Origin: Bacillus sp. 1780r2a1
GTDB taxonomy: Bacteria > Bacillota > Bacilli > Bacillales > Bacillaceae_H
Length of the DNA stretch: 64,000 bases
NCBI GenBank assembly: GCA_024134725.1
Contig: CP099863.1
Coordinates: 1,669,501 to 1,733,500 of the forward strand
Reading direction: 5' to 3'
Shown here piece after piece: positions 35,733-45,483 of this stretch. Numbering within the stretch: position 1 is the first letter of the stretch; the number at the start of each line of letters is the position of its first letter. Below the pieces are notes generated by a model. The model saw nothing but the letters and a program-made list of their open reading frames with translations. It made no database searches and was not told the origin of the DNA. The position numbers and the translations under genes were made by a program.

Positions 35733-37112
35733 ATGAAAAAATATGACTTGCTTATTAAAAGTGGAACGGTTGTGTTAGAAAATGAGGTACGCACAATAGA
35801 TATTGGCATATATGATGGTAAAATAATGGCTTTAAAGTCTACTATTGATACTAGCCAAGCAAAAGAGGTAATAAGAGGAGAAGGAATGCATATATTACCT
35901 GGGGCTATTGATATACATGTTCATTTTGATGAGCCTGCAAGAGAACATTGGGAGGGGTTTGATAATGGTTCAAAAGCGATGGCAGCAGGAGGGTGCACAA
36001 CTTATTTTGATATGCCTCTAAATGGTGTTCCTCCTACCATAACGAAAGAAGCATTTTTAAATAAAAAGCAGCTTGGAAACAAGAAATCATTTGTAAACTT
36101 TGGATTATGGGGAGGATTAGTACCTGGTAATAAAGATGAACTTGAAAAAATGGCAAGGCAAGGAGCAATTGGTTTTAAAGCGTTTATGTCAGAAGCAGGA
36201 TCAGAGTTTGAATTTTCGGACGGACTTACGTTATATGAAGGTATGAAAGAAATTGCGAAGTTGGGCAAGGTTCTTGCCTTGCATGCGGAGAAAGACAAAA
36301 CGATTAAAGAGCTTCAAAAACAAAAAGAGAAAAAGGGGCTTACATCAATTAGAAGTTATTTAGAGACAAGGCCAATTGAAGTGGAAGTGGAGGCAGTGAA
36401 AGAAGCATTAGAGTATGCTAAGCAAACGGGATGTTCACTTCATTTTGTACATATTAGTAGTAAAGAAGCTGTTGATTTAATCGTACATGCTAAAAAAAGA
36501 GGAGAAGACGTTACTTTAGAAACTTGCCCACACTACTTGCTGTTTGGAGAAGAAGACTTTGAAGAAATTGGAGCGCTGGCTAAATGTGCACCTCCGCTCA
36601 GGTCAGCGGCAGAACAAGAGAAATTGTGGTCATCGATTGAAAAAGGTGAAATCGATATGATATCTTCTGATCACTCTCCGTGTCCTATGGACTTGAAGCA
36701 ATCAGATAATATATTTGAAGTGTGGGGAGGAATATCGGGAGGGCAGTATACGCTTCAGGCAATGATCACAGAAGGATATCAAAAAAGAGGCGTGCCCCTT
36801 ACTAAAATTGCACAATTAACTTCAACAGCTCCTGCTAAGCGTTTTGGATTGTATCCTCAAAAAGGTAGCATTCAAGTTGGGGGAGATGCAGACTTAACAA
36901 TTGTTGATTTAAAAGACTCATACACCGTAAAGCAACAACACATGTTTTTTAAACACAAGCATAGCATTTATGAAGGCTATAAATTCAGCTGTACGATTCG
37001 CTATACGATTTGTGGAGGTGAAATCGTATACGAATCTGACACTAATACGTTTGAGCAACCTCTTAACCAGTCAAGATTTGTGCAACAAATAGAAAATACA
37101 AACGTACGTTGA
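35733..37112 (+). CDS. allB: Allantoinase AllB
   Basis: A 459-residue cyclic amidohydrolase that opens allantoin to allantoate in purine catabolism. The metal pair is in GAIDIHVHFDEPAREHWEGF, which is the AllB form of the motif; the carboxylated Lys lies in GFKAFMSE, followed by His in LALHAEK, His in FVHISS and Asp in SSDHSPC. Length fits AllB/PucH. It is a lone gene here: no other puc or purine genes flank it. AAGGGG precedes the ATG. Confidence 0.9.
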   Translation: MKKYDLLIKSGTVVLENEVRTIDIGIYDGKIMALKSTIDTSQAKEVIRGEGMHILPGAIDIHVHFDEPAREHWEGFDNGSKAMAAGGCTTYFDMPLNGVPPTITKEAFLNKKQLGNKKSFVNFGLWGGLVPGNKDELEKMARQGAIGFKAFMSEAGSEFEFSDGLTLYEGMKEIAKLGKVLALHAEKDKTIKELQKQKEKKGLTSIRSYLETRPIEVEVEAVKEALEYAKQTGCSLHFVHISSKEAVDLIVHAKKRGEDVTLETCPHYLLFGEEDFEEIGALAKCAPPLRSAAEQEKLWSSIEKGEIDMISSDHSPCPMDLKQSDNIFEVWGGISGGQYTLQAMITEGYQKRGVPLTKIAQLTSTAPAKRFGLYPQKGSIQVGGDADLTIVDLKDSYTVKQQHMFFKHKHSIYEGYKFSCTIRYTICGGEIVYESDTNTFEQPLNQSRFVQQIENTNVR

Positions 37113-37140
37113 GGATGAAAGCATTCATCCTTTTTTTTAT
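37110..37140 (+). terminator. allB terminator
   Basis: GGATGAA/TTCATCC with a 4-base loop and eight T. Confidence 0.9.
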
Positions 37141-37506
37141 TGCATAATTTTTATTATATTGGAAAATTATATAGGATAAAGGACATACCTTTAAAAGAAT
37201 ACTAGGGTAAAAAGAAATAGAAAATATTAGTTTGATATTATAAAAAATCAGTAAAATGAATAATTAAAATAAAAAAATACAAAACGTTTTTTATTTAGGA
37301 TAAGCTAGGTATAGAGCTATATCTGAAGCTTAAATAAGAAAAAAGTTGCATAAAAATATGTTTATTTACATTTTTTTATATTGACAGAATCATTTTATAA
37401 GAATAAAATTTTATTGTTTCTAATTTTATATCATCATAATTTTTTGATATTTTAAAAATTAGTAAACAAGGGAAAAAGGGAGAAAGATAGAGAAAGGATG
37501 TAAAAT
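37141..37506. other. AT-rich intergenic region before the peptide transporter
   Basis: No gene in 366 bases. It is extremely A+T rich with many A and T tracts, a likely target for AT-binding regulators, and holds the promoter at 37381. Confidence 0.6.
37381..37409 (+). promoter_or_regulatory. Sigma-A promoter of the peptide transporter
   Basis: TTGACA, 17 bases, TAAAAT. It predicts a leader of about 90 bases. Confidence 0.75.
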
Positions 37507-38997
37507 ATGTCGCTTGATAAAGAGAAAATTGTCCAAAGTGTTCCTCAAAAAGGATTTTTTGGCCATCCAAAAGGATTATTTACGCTATTTTTCACTGAGT
37601 TCTGGGAGCGCTTTTCCTATTATGGAATGAAAGCACTTCTAATCGTGTATTTATACACGGAAGTGTCCCAAGGTGGATTAGGTATTGATAAGGGAACAGC
37701 AGCATCTATTATGTCCATTTATGGAGCGCTTGTTTACATGTCAGGAATTATTGGCGGATGGATTGCTGATCGGATACTAGGAACCTCAAGAACAGTGTTC
37801 TGGGGCGGCGTGTTGATCATGATTGGTCATATCGTTTTAGCTATTCCAGCTGGGTTTAACGGCGTATTAGTAGCTATGTTGTTTATCATTTTAGGGACAG
37901 GTTTATTAAAACCAAACGTTTCAAGTGTTGTGGGAGACTTATATAGAGAGAACGACAACCGACGTGATGCCGCATTTAGTATTTTCTATATGGGGATTAA
38001 CTTAGGAGCATTTATTGCTCCATTAATCGTATCTACGCTTGGAGAAAACTATGGGTTCCATTTAGGTTTCGGTGCCGCAGCAGTTGGAATGTTAGGTGGA
38101 TTAATTGTTTTTTCTATGACAAAAAAGAAAAACCTAGGTTTAGCAGGTACAGAAGTTCCAAACCCGTTAAAGCCTGGTGAACGTAAAAAAACGTTTGGAA
38201 TTATTGGTTTAATCGTTGCTGTGCTCGCTATCTTTTTAATTGTAGCAGGAGTGGTAGGCTTCTTAACTCTAACGAATGTTATTGCGTTCATTAGTTTCCT
38301 AGCTGTTATTATTCCAATCATTTATTTCACAGTTATGTATCGTAGCTCAAAAACTACAAATGTTGAACGCTCTCGACTACTTGCATATATTCCACTGTTT
38401 ATTTCTGCAGTTATGTTTTGGGCAATTCAAGAGCAAGGATCAACAATTTTAGCAATTTATGCTGAAACATCAACACAGTTAACATATGGAAGCTTTACAA
38501 TTCCAGTAGGTTGGTTCCAATCACTTAACCCATTATTCATTATTTTATTAGCACCTGTATTTGCTAAGCTGTGGGTGTCCCTTGGAGACCGTCAACCATC
38601 TACACCACAAAAATTTTCTTTAGGCTTGTTATTTGCCGGTTTTTCATTCTTAGTAATGGTTATCCCGTCAGTAACAGGTGATGCAGATCATTTAACAAGT
38701 CCGTTATGGCTTGTATTAAGCTTCTTCTTAGTTGTAATTGGTGAGCTTTGCTTATCACCGGTTGGATTATCAACAACAACAAAATTAGCGCCAAAAGCAT
38801 TCTCTGCACAAACGATGAGCTTGTGGTTCTTAGCAAGTGCAGCTGCACAGGCAATCAACGCACAGATTGTTCGATTCTATGAAGGAATTTCACAATCTGC
38901 ATACTTTGGATTATTAGGTGGAATATCTGTTATTCTGGGTATCATCATTTTCCTTTCTTCTTCAAAGATTAAACAATTAATGAAGGGGATTAATTAA
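37507..38997 (+). CDS. POT-family proton-coupled di/tripeptide transporter (DtpT-like)
   Basis: A 496-residue membrane protein with about fourteen helices. The POT signature is present: FFTEFWERFSYYGMKALLIVYL (ExxER/K motif, here EFWERF), then GGWIADRILG and FSIFYMGINLGAFIAPLI. C-terminal helices contain GELCLSPVGLSTTTKLAP. It imports di- and tripeptides with protons, like YclF of B. subtilis. AAAGGATG precedes the ATG. Single-gene unit. Confidence 0.92.
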   Translation: MSLDKEKIVQSVPQKGFFGHPKGLFTLFFTEFWERFSYYGMKALLIVYLYTEVSQGGLGIDKGTAASIMSIYGALVYMSGIIGGWIADRILGTSRTVFWGGVLIMIGHIVLAIPAGFNGVLVAMLFIILGTGLLKPNVSSVVGDLYRENDNRRDAAFSIFYMGINLGAFIAPLIVSTLGENYGFHLGFGAAAVGMLGGLIVFSMTKKKNLGLAGTEVPNPLKPGERKKTFGIIGLIVAVLAIFLIVAGVVGFLTLTNVIAFISFLAVIIPIIYFTVMYRSSKTTNVERSRLLAYIPLFISAVMFWAIQEQGSTILAIYAETSTQLTYGSFTIPVGWFQSLNPLFIILLAPVFAKLWVSLGDRQPSTPQKFSLGLLFAGFSFLVMVIPSVTGDADHLTSPLWLVLSFFLVVIGELCLSPVGLSTTTKLAPKAFSAQTMSLWFLASAAAQAINAQIVRFYEGISQSAYFGLLGGISVILGIIIFLSSSKIKQLMKGIN

Positions 38998-39030
38998 TAA
39001 AAGCCGTCAAAAGACGGCTTTTATTTTTTT
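38998..39030. terminator. Bidirectional terminator
   Basis: AATAAAAGCCGTC/GACGGCTTTTATT with T-run, between the peptide transporter and a convergent hypothetical gene. Confidence 0.92.
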
Positions 39031-39428
39031 GATCCAAAGATATTCATAAATGACCGGTAACTTTGATCATCTTCTTCACCGTTATAAGTAGGAAATTGAA
39101 AGAGTGTGTTCATTGCATTCGTTGAATTTTCAGTTTCAGCAATAATTTGATAGATATGAACGGCTTCGGATGTATAACCCTTAGCATGTGCATTTTTTAT
39201 TTGATTTAGCGTTAAATGAAGTGAGAAGACTTCTTTACGAAGCTGTACCTTTGTGTGCTCGTCCAAATAAAGAAATTTCTCGTAATAAAGATTGGACGCT
39301 TGATTAAAGACCCCAAGTCCATTTTCAAGCTCATTTACAGCAATGTGCCTAATCGCTTCATCATCTAACCGTGTAAACGGTTCTTCAATCATTAGACCCA
39401 AAACGATGGCTGTATCAGGTTTCAGCAT
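39021..39428 (-). CDS. Hypothetical helical protein (135 aa)
   Basis: A 135-residue, all-helical soluble protein, negatively charged (MLKPDTAIVLGLMIEEPFTR at the start). GGAGGGAAT lies 5 bases before the ATG. Single-gene unit with a shared terminator. No family recognised. Confidence 0.68.
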   Translation of the reverse strand: MLKPDTAIVLGLMIEEPFTRLDDEAIRHIAVNELENGLGVFNQASNLYYEKFLYLDEHTKVQLRKEVFSLHLTLNQIKNAHAKGYTSEAVHIYQIIAETENSTNAMNTLFQFPTYNGEEDDQSYRSFMNIFGSKK

Positions 39429-39648
39429 AGCTATTCCCTCCTACTCTCAATTCGTCATTATTATATATGTATGAAAACATTGTTGGAATATTCGTTACAC
39501 TTTTAAGGCTAGCCGAATATGGCAAGCTCTATACATTTTAATCATTTAATTTTTTTAGTTACAAAATTGCTTTAAAAGTTACAAAACGTATCAAGTTGTC
39601 TGAACATTAAGTATCATAGACTTTGTAGAAAGACAGGAGGTTAAGGTA

Positions 39649-40992
39649 ATGGGTACAGCTCGTAAATTGGAAACGTTTTCTGAATATCAACAACCTAAGA
39701 AATCAAAAGGGCTATTGTCCAAAATTAACGATGTAAAAGTAGGTGTACTGCCACTTCCACTTTATGTTGTGTTAGCGCTAATTGTTTATGGAGCATCTGT
39801 TTACAATCAGCTTCCACCAGATATGATTGGTGGGTTTGCAGTTATTATGGTAATGGGGATTTTACTTGGCGACTTAGGTATGAAAATTCCTATCTTAAAA
39901 GATATTGGTGGGCCAGCAATATTAGCACTGCTTGTTCCTTCCATTCTAGTTTTTTATAATTTGATTAACCCTGCTTCTATGGAAGCGGTAACAACGTTGA
40001 TGAAAACATCAAACTTTCTCTATTTTTATATTTCAGTGTTAGTAGCAGGAAGTATCTTGGGCATGAATCGAAAGGTTTTAATTCAAGGATTCACCAGAAT
40101 GTTTATTCCATTAGTTGTTGGGACACTGGCAGCAGTGGCGGTTGGTATCCTTGTGGGACTACTATTTGGTTATGAAATTAAGCATACTTTCTTCTATATT
40201 ATTGTCCCAATTATTGGGGGAGGAATTGGTGAAGGTATTCTACCACTGTCCCTTGGTTATTCTCAAGTGCTGGGTAATTCAGCAGAATCGTTTGTATCAC
40301 AAATGATACCAGCTGCTGTAATTGGAAATATCGTAGCAGTTATCTGTGCCGGTATGATGAAACGCCTAGGAGAAAATAAGCCGGAACTTACGGGTAACGG
40401 TGTATTAGTTAAAACAGCGGGCGGAGATCAAATGGATGAAGAGACTAATATTGATAAGCCTGTTGATTTCTCTTTAATGGGTGCAGGTGTATTAATCGCT
40501 TGTTCATTCTTTATCTTTGGTAGCTTAGCTCATAAATTTTTAGGAATCCCAGGTCCAGTATTAATGATTGTAGCAGCAACACTAGTTAAATCTTTACAGC
40601 TTATGCCGAAAAAGATGGAACAAGGATCTTATCATTTATATAAATTTATTTCATCAAGCTTAACATGGCCACTAATGGTTGGATTAGGGATTTTGTTTAT
40701 CCCATTAGATGATGTTGTGAAAATTATTACACCTGCTTATATCGTAATTTGTGCATCTGTTGTTATTGCAATGGTAGGAACAGGTTACTTTGTTGGTAAA
40801 CTATTAAAAATGTATCCGGTTGACGCTGCCATTGTTACCGGCTGCCATAGCGGTCTTGGAGGAACTGGAGATGTTGCCATCTTATCAGCATCAAATCGAA
40901 TGTCACTTATGCCGTTTGCTCAGGTAGCAACTCGTTTAGGAGGCGCATCTACGGTAATTATTGCAACATTATTAATGAAAGCATTTAGCTAA
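39649..40992 (+). CDS. 2-hydroxycarboxylate transporter (citrate/malate, CimH/MaeN-like)
   Basis: A 447-residue 2HCT-family symporter. The family's two GGxG reentrant motifs are visible (IIGGGIGEGILPLSLGYS and CHSGLGGTGDVAILSA), with a conserved Arg in MPFAQVATRLGG. It carries malate or citrate with Na+ or H+. It is cotranscribed with the malic enzyme 14 bases downstream, which favours malate as substrate. AGGAGG precedes the ATG. Confidence 0.9.
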   Translation: MGTARKLETFSEYQQPKKSKGLLSKINDVKVGVLPLPLYVVLALIVYGASVYNQLPPDMIGGFAVIMVMGILLGDLGMKIPILKDIGGPAILALLVPSILVFYNLINPASMEAVTTLMKTSNFLYFYISVLVAGSILGMNRKVLIQGFTRMFIPLVVGTLAAVAVGILVGLLFGYEIKHTFFYIIVPIIGGGIGEGILPLSLGYSQVLGNSAESFVSQMIPAAVIGNIVAVICAGMMKRLGENKPELTGNGVLVKTAGGDQMDEETNIDKPVDFSLMGAGVLIACSFFIFGSLAHKFLGIPGPVLMIVAATLVKSLQLMPKKMEQGSYHLYKFISSSLTWPLMVGLGILFIPLDDVVKIITPAYIVICASVVIAMVGTGYFVGKLLKMYPVDAAIVTGCHSGLGGTGDVAILSASNRMSLMPFAQVATRLGGASTVIIATLLMKAFS

Positions 40993-41006
40993 TAAAAGAA
41001 GGGACG

Positions 41007-42266
41007 TTGACAAACAAAATGACATTACGTGAAGAAGCACTTAAAATGCATAAAGAAAAACAAGGAAAACTTGGTGTACATTCTAAAGTAGAAGTTCAAA
41101 GCGCAAAAGATCTAAGCCTTGCTTATTCACCAGGAGTAGCAGAGCCGTGTCTTGAAATTGCAGACGATGCTGAAAAAATCTATGATTATACGATGAAAGG
41201 AAATTTGGTTGGTGTTGTTTCAAACGGGACAGCCGTTCTTGGGTTAGGTAATATTGGGGCGGGTGCTTCCATGCCAGTTATGGAAGGAAAGGCACTGTTG
41301 TTTAAGTCATTCGCAAACGTCGATGCATTTCCTATTTGTTTAGATACTGAAGATCCAGACAAGATAGTTGAAACGGTTAAGCTTCTTGAACCTACATTTG
41401 GTGGTATTAACTTAGAAGATATTGCAGCACCTTACTGTTTTGAAATTGAAGAACGTTTAAAGAAAGCTTGTAATATTCCAATCTTTCATGATGACCAGCA
41501 CGGGACGGCAATTGTTACGGCTGCGGGATTATTAAATGCGCTGCGCCTAGCAAATAAAAAACTTGAAGATATTAAAGTTGTAGCAAATGGTGCTGGTGCA
41601 GCAGGTGTTGCAATTGTGAAACTTCTTTTAAGCATGGGTGTAAGAGATGTTATATTATGCGATACAAAAGGAATTATTTATGAAGGACGCCCTGTTGGCA
41701 TGAATCCATTTAAAAAAGAAATGGCGCGCATGACGAATAAACATCAACAAGAAGGTACCTTAGCTGACGCATTGGTAAATGCAGATGTTTTTGTTGGGGT
41801 TTCAGCAGCAGGAGCCGTTACACAAGAAATGGTTCGCTCAATGAACGAAGATCCAATTATCTTTGCAATGGCGAATCCAGTTCCGGAAATTATGCCAGAA
41901 GAAGCAAAAGAAGCGGGGGCTTTGGTAATTGGTACAGGTCGTTCAGATTTTCCAAACCAAGTTAATAACGTATTAGCTTTCCCAGGTATTTTCCGCGGGG
42001 CATTAGATGTACAAGCAAAGGAAATTAATGAAGAAATGAAAGTAGCTGCAGTATATGCAATTGCTGGACTCATTAATGAAACAAATATCCATGCTGACTA
42101 TGTAATTCCAGATCCGTTCGATAAGAGGGTAGCAGCTCATGTTGCAGCTGCCGTAGCGAAAGCTGCAATGGATTCAGGGGTGGCAAGAAAACAAATCGAT
42201 GTGGAAGCTTTACGCAGCAAAATGCTTCAAACGAACGAAGTGCCAGAGCTTGTTACAACAAAATAA
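41007..42266 (+). CDS. NAD(P)-dependent malic enzyme (YtsJ/MaeB-like)
   Basis: A 419-residue malic enzyme converting malate to pyruvate and CO2. Key elements are LAYSPGVAEPC (Tyr), [46 protein letters not shown] (metal) and the cofactor fold VANGAGAAGVA. Closest in pattern to YtsJ. The start is TTG with AAGAAGGG before it; homology alone would favour ATG 41019 (MTLREEAL), which lacks an SD. It forms an operon with the 2HCT transporter. Confidence 0.9.
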   Translation: MTNKMTLREEALKMHKEKQGKLGVHSKVEVQSAKDLSLAYSPGVAEPCLEIADDAEKIYDYTMKGNLVGVVSNGTAVLGLGNIGAGASMPVMEGKALLFKSFANVDAFPICLDTEDPDKIVETVKLLEPTFGGINLEDIAAPYCFEIEERLKKACNIPIFHDDQHGTAIVTAAGLLNALRLANKKLEDIKVVANGAGAAGVAIVKLLLSMGVRDVILCDTKGIIYEGRPVGMNPFKKEMARMTNKHQQEGTLADALVNADVFVGVSAAGAVTQEMVRSMNEDPIIFAMANPVPEIMPEEAKEAGALVIGTGRSDFPNQVNNVLAFPGIFRGALDVQAKEINEEMKVAAVYAIAGLINETNIHADYVIPDPFDKRVAAHVAAAVAKAAMDSGVARKQIDVEALRSKMLQTNEVPELVTTK

Positions 42267-42267
42267 C

Positions 42268-42298
42268 AAAAAAAGCCAGCGTCAGCTGGCTTTTCTTT
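42268..42298. terminator. Bidirectional terminator
   Basis: AAAAGCCAGC/GCTGGCTTTT, loop GTCA, between malic enzyme and the HAD gene. Confidence 0.92.
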
Positions 42299-43124
42299 AT
42301 TTAACGGCTAAACGACTTAAAACAAATTCTTCTACTACCTTAGCAACACCATCGTCCATATTTGTATCTGTTACGTGATTTGCTAGCTTTTTAATATCTT
42401 CAGGTGCATTACCCATTGCGACGCCTAAGCCTGCAAATTCAATCATGGCCACGTCATTATAGCTGTCACCCATAGCAATAACTTCTTCACGCGTAATACC
42501 TAGCTTTTGAATAAGGAAATTAAGGCTTGTTCCTTTCGTTACGCCAACCTCTGTAAACTCTAAAAAATATGGTTTTGAACGCATAACGCTTAGCTGTCCA
42601 TCAAGCTGTTTTTGTAACTTGTCTTCAACATGAACCAGCTCTTCACCTGGTGCGAGCATTAAGACTTTTACAACGGGTTCTTTTACTGCTTTAACAAAGT
42701 TAGGTACTAGTTTAATAGGTAATCCAGTAATATCACTTTCAATATTCGTAAACTCGTTCTCTACTTCCGTAACAATCTCATCTCCTACATAGGTATGAAT
42801 TAATACGTTTTCTTGTTTGCTTAATGCATCTAATTGATGAACGGTTTCAGGCGGTAATGTACTGCTAAACAATTCTTCCTTAGTACGCCAATCAATAATC
42901 TTTGCTCCGTTAAAAGAGAGGATAAAGCTTCCGTAATCAGCTAGTCGAAGCTCTTCAGCGATATGAACCATACCATAGGTAGGTCTACCGGAGGCTAGCA
43001 CAACTTTTACTCCGGCCTCCTGCGCGTCCATTAACGCTTGCTTTGTACGGGGAGAGATTGTATGGTCATCTCGTAAAAGAGTATCATCTAAGTCTAGTAC
43101 AATCATTTTATAGGCCATTTTCAT
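42297..43124 (-). CDS. Cof-type HAD-superfamily phosphatase
   Basis: A 275-residue HAD hydrolase, class IIB: nucleophile motif I LDLDDTLLRDD, motif II SGR, and motif III/IV GDSYNDVAMIEFAGLGVAMGNA. The C2 cap sits between residues about 85 and 190. Such enzymes dephosphorylate sugar phosphates or flavin precursors; the substrate is not fixed by sequence. AAAGGAATT precedes the ATG. Single-gene unit. Confidence 0.9.
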   Translation of the reverse strand: MKMAYKMIVLDLDDTLLRDDHTISPRTKQALMDAQEAGVKVVLASGRPTYGMVHIAEELRLADYGSFILSFNGAKIIDWRTKEELFSSTLPPETVHQLDALSKQENVLIHTYVGDEIVTEVENEFTNIESDITGLPIKLVPNFVKAVKEPVVKVLMLAPGEELVHVEDKLQKQLDGQLSVMRSKPYFLEFTEVGVTKGTSLNFLIQKLGITREEVIAMGDSYNDVAMIEFAGLGVAMGNAPEDIKKLANHVTDTNMDDGVAKVVEEFVLSRLAVK

Positions 43125-43242
43125 AATTCCTTTCTACGACAATATGTTCATATCGTACTACAAAAGGACGGGTAGTTCAATTTTTGTTCAAGTCATGTGA
43201 AAAGGAGTGCCTAAATCACACACATAAGATTGAAAAGGCAAA

Positions 43243-43272
43243 TAAAAGCGAAGCAGCTAAAAGATGCTTCGC
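43243..43272 (-). terminator. Terminator of the lipoprotein gene
   Basis: GCGAAGCA/TGCTTCGC with a minus-strand T-rich tail (TTTTATTT). Confidence 0.85.
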
Positions 43273-43281
43273 ACATAGCGG

Positions 43282-43842
43282 TTACTCTAGTTCTGTAATT
43301 GGATGACGACGAAAAAACTCGTTTATTTGATGCTCATTGCCATCATTTTCAGCGCTAACGTTTTGAATGCCCTTTGAAGCATTTGGTTTAAGCGGATGTT
43401 GATGGAATTCTTCTAATTCTGCACGTGTAATCGTAATGCTTTGAGGAACAACAGTATGAACGTTAAAGTGGACAGAATCAGCATAGTCAATTAATCCAAG
43501 TAATATTGTTGCGTTATTAAAAACTCGTTCTTTAGTAAGGTTTGCTGACCAATTGTGTTCAAACTGCCTACTTGTTTCCGTTGATGCTTGTGTATAATCG
43601 ACGGAAATATAAGAAGGGGATTTTTTGGTTTGCAACGTTATGTTATGAACATTTTCATGTCCAGGAAGTTCATTGATAATCGAAGTAGCATCATGTTGAT
43701 TTTCATTATACGAATAGTGGGCAGCTGTTGGTTTTTTAACGTCAATTGAAGCATTCTTTTGAGAAGCGTCATTTATAGAGTTGCATCCAACTAATAGGGT
43801 CATAAAAGCAAAAAAATAACATAAAAAAACAGGGTTGCGCAT
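43282..43842 (-). CDS. Lipoprotein, DUF4825-like domain
   Basis: A 186-residue lipoprotein with signal peptide and lipobox LVGC (Cys20). The mature part contains INELPGHENVHNITLQTKK and SVDYT, reminiscent of the DUF4825 pattern seen in Bacillus lipoproteins. GGAG lies 7 bases before ATG 43842 (MRNPVFLCY); the upstream ATG at 43890 has no SD. Function unknown. Outer face of the membrane. Confidence 0.7.
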   Translation of the reverse strand: MRNPVFLCYFFAFMTLLVGCNSINDASQKNASIDVKKPTAAHYSYNENQHDATSIINELPGHENVHNITLQTKKSPSYISVDYTQASTETSRQFEHNWSANLTKERVFNNATILLGLIDYADSVHFNVHTVVPQSITITRAELEEFHQHPLKPNASKGIQNVSAENDGNEHQINEFFRRHPITELE

Positions 43843-43912
43843 GATAAGTCTCCATTCTTTGCTTGAAAATAATATTGTAATTATATACATTGAAGAGATA
43901 AATTTACAATAG

Positions 43913-44644
43913 CTAGTAAGAAAAATAATCTAAAACGACCGAAGTTAAAAGGCCAAGTGACGTGATGAAACCCGTAACAGGGCCACCTTGTTCAAAAGCT
44001 TCGGGAAGCATTGTAGAAGCTACCATTGCGATAATGCCTCCTCCCGCAAATGCAGCAATAAAGCTCATTGTATAAGGTGAAGCCTGTTGCAAAAACATGA
44101 AGCCTCCTAATGAACTGATAGCAGAAATAAGAACCACTGATAGCCATAGCAATACAACTTTTTTGTGTGAGAACGAGTTTTTAATAAGTCCGGTTGTTCC
44201 GGAAATACCTTCTGGAAGGTTACTGATGAAAATAGACATAACGAGCAGTGGACTGACTTGATTCTGCTCAATTAGACTTGCTCCAATCATAATTGATTCT
44301 GGAATAGCATCCATTAATGTCCCCCCGAAAATAGCTAAACCTGAACTATTTGTATACTGGGGGCTAGAACGCTTTCGATTAAGACCACCTTTTCTAGCTA
44401 ACAGTAAATCGAATACTGTAAAAGTTGCTGCTCCAACAGTAAAACCTAAAGCAGTTGAGAGCATGCCGCCTTCTTTGACAGATTCCTGTAGAAGTTCATA
44501 GGAAGCAGCGCCGATTAATACTCCCGTTCCAAATGCCATAATATATGAGTTTATACTTTTTTTCATAGGCAAAAAAATAGCCATTATAGCGCCTATAAAA
44601 ACGGCAGAGCCAGATAAAGCTCCCCATAAAAACGCAGAAGTCAT
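43913..44644 (-). CDS. ZIP-family metal transporter
   Basis: A 243-residue protein with eight hydrophobic segments. It has ZIP motifs in helix IV (GTLMDAIPESIMIG, with the E in place of the usual His cluster) and helix V (SNLPEGISGT). It likely carries a divalent metal or a related ion. ATG 44644 follows GAGAGTG by 8 bases. It sits 37 bases after the YetF-like gene, so the two form an operon. Confidence 0.82.
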   Translation of the reverse strand: MTSAFLWGALSGSAVFIGAIMAIFLPMKKSINSYIMAFGTGVLIGAASYELLQESVKEGGMLSTALGFTVGAATFTVFDLLLARKGGLNRKRSSPQYTNSSGLAIFGGTLMDAIPESIMIGASLIEQNQVSPLLVMSIFISNLPEGISGTTGLIKNSFSHKKVVLLWLSVVLISAISSLGGFMFLQQASPYTMSFIAAFAGGGIIAMVASTMLPEAFEQGGPVTGFITSLGLLTSVVLDYFSY

Positions 44645-44681
44645 TGATATCACACTCTCTTAGGATGTAATCTACATACTG

Positions 44682-45377
44682 TTACGTCGTTTTTTCTTTT
44701 TCGTATAAATCAATATAGATAAAGCCACTACGGTCAATTTGACCAAGCATTACATCAGAAATGCTCGCGATATTACGAGTAGAAAGCTGTTGGTGTACCC
44801 AGTCGAGCGTAAAAGAGGACGCAGTTAACTCTTTTTCAACAAGTTTTCCATCTTTAATGAGGAGCCGAGGTAGGCCATTGCTGCTTGTAACAATGTTCAT
44901 TGCTTCCATCGTAACTGCTTGCTGACTTGACTTTAACTGCACGCTAAAACCACCGTTTTGTTCAATAAGGACCGTCTCTACGTCTTGAAAAGAAAAGATA
45001 CTTTGAAGTCTAAGCTGACTAGCAAGTTCTTCGACGTTTAACCGTGCCTTCCTTAAATTTTGTTCAAGAATTCGCCCATTCTCCATTAAAATAATGGCTT
45101 CCCCATTGTTTAGTAGCCGAAATTTATCAAATTTCATTGAAAGGTAAGAAAATAAAATTTCAAGCACAAGAATGATAACCAAAGCTGGTATATAGTTAGT
45201 AAAAGGTTGATTATGATCAACCGCACCTTTAGCAGCAATGGACCCAATGGTGATTCCAACAACGAAGTCACTAAAATTCATTTTTGATAGCTCTCTTTTT
45301 CCCATGATTCTGGTTAAAATAAGCAGAGAAAAATAAGCTAATATTCCTCTTAACAGCAAATCGAAAAGGTGCTCCAT
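44682..45377 (-). CDS. DUF421 (YetF-like) membrane protein
   Basis: A 231-residue protein with three N-terminal membrane helices and a two-part cytosolic domain, matching the YetF/DUF421 family (RIMGKRELSKMNFSDFVVGITIGSIAA is the signature region; the central RKARLNVEEL starts the soluble part). Related proteins matter for spore-related membranes or bind unknown ligands. GGGAGA precedes the ATG. First gene of an operon with the ZIP protein. Confidence 0.88.
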   Translation of the reverse strand: MEHLFDLLLRGILAYFSLLILTRIMGKRELSKMNFSDFVVGITIGSIAAKGAVDHNQPFTNYIPALVIILVLEILFSYLSMKFDKFRLLNNGEAIILMENGRILEQNLRKARLNVEELASQLRLQSIFSFQDVETVLIEQNGGFSVQLKSSQQAVTMEAMNIVTSSNGLPRLLIKDGKLVEKELTASSFTLDWVHQQLSTRNIASISDVMLGQIDRSGFIYIDLYEKEKTT

Positions 45378-45445
45378 GACACCATCTCCCTAATCTCTCT
45401 TTTTTTAGAGAATGTCCAAAGGAGATAGGAAATATGTAAGCGGCA

Positions 45446-45480
45446 AATAAAAAAAGAGTACAGTAGTGTACTCTTTTCTT
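45446..45480 (-). terminator. Terminator of the LOG gene
   Basis: AAGAGTACA/TGTACTCTT around GTAG, with minus-strand T-run. Confidence 0.9.
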
Positions 45481-45483
45481 GAT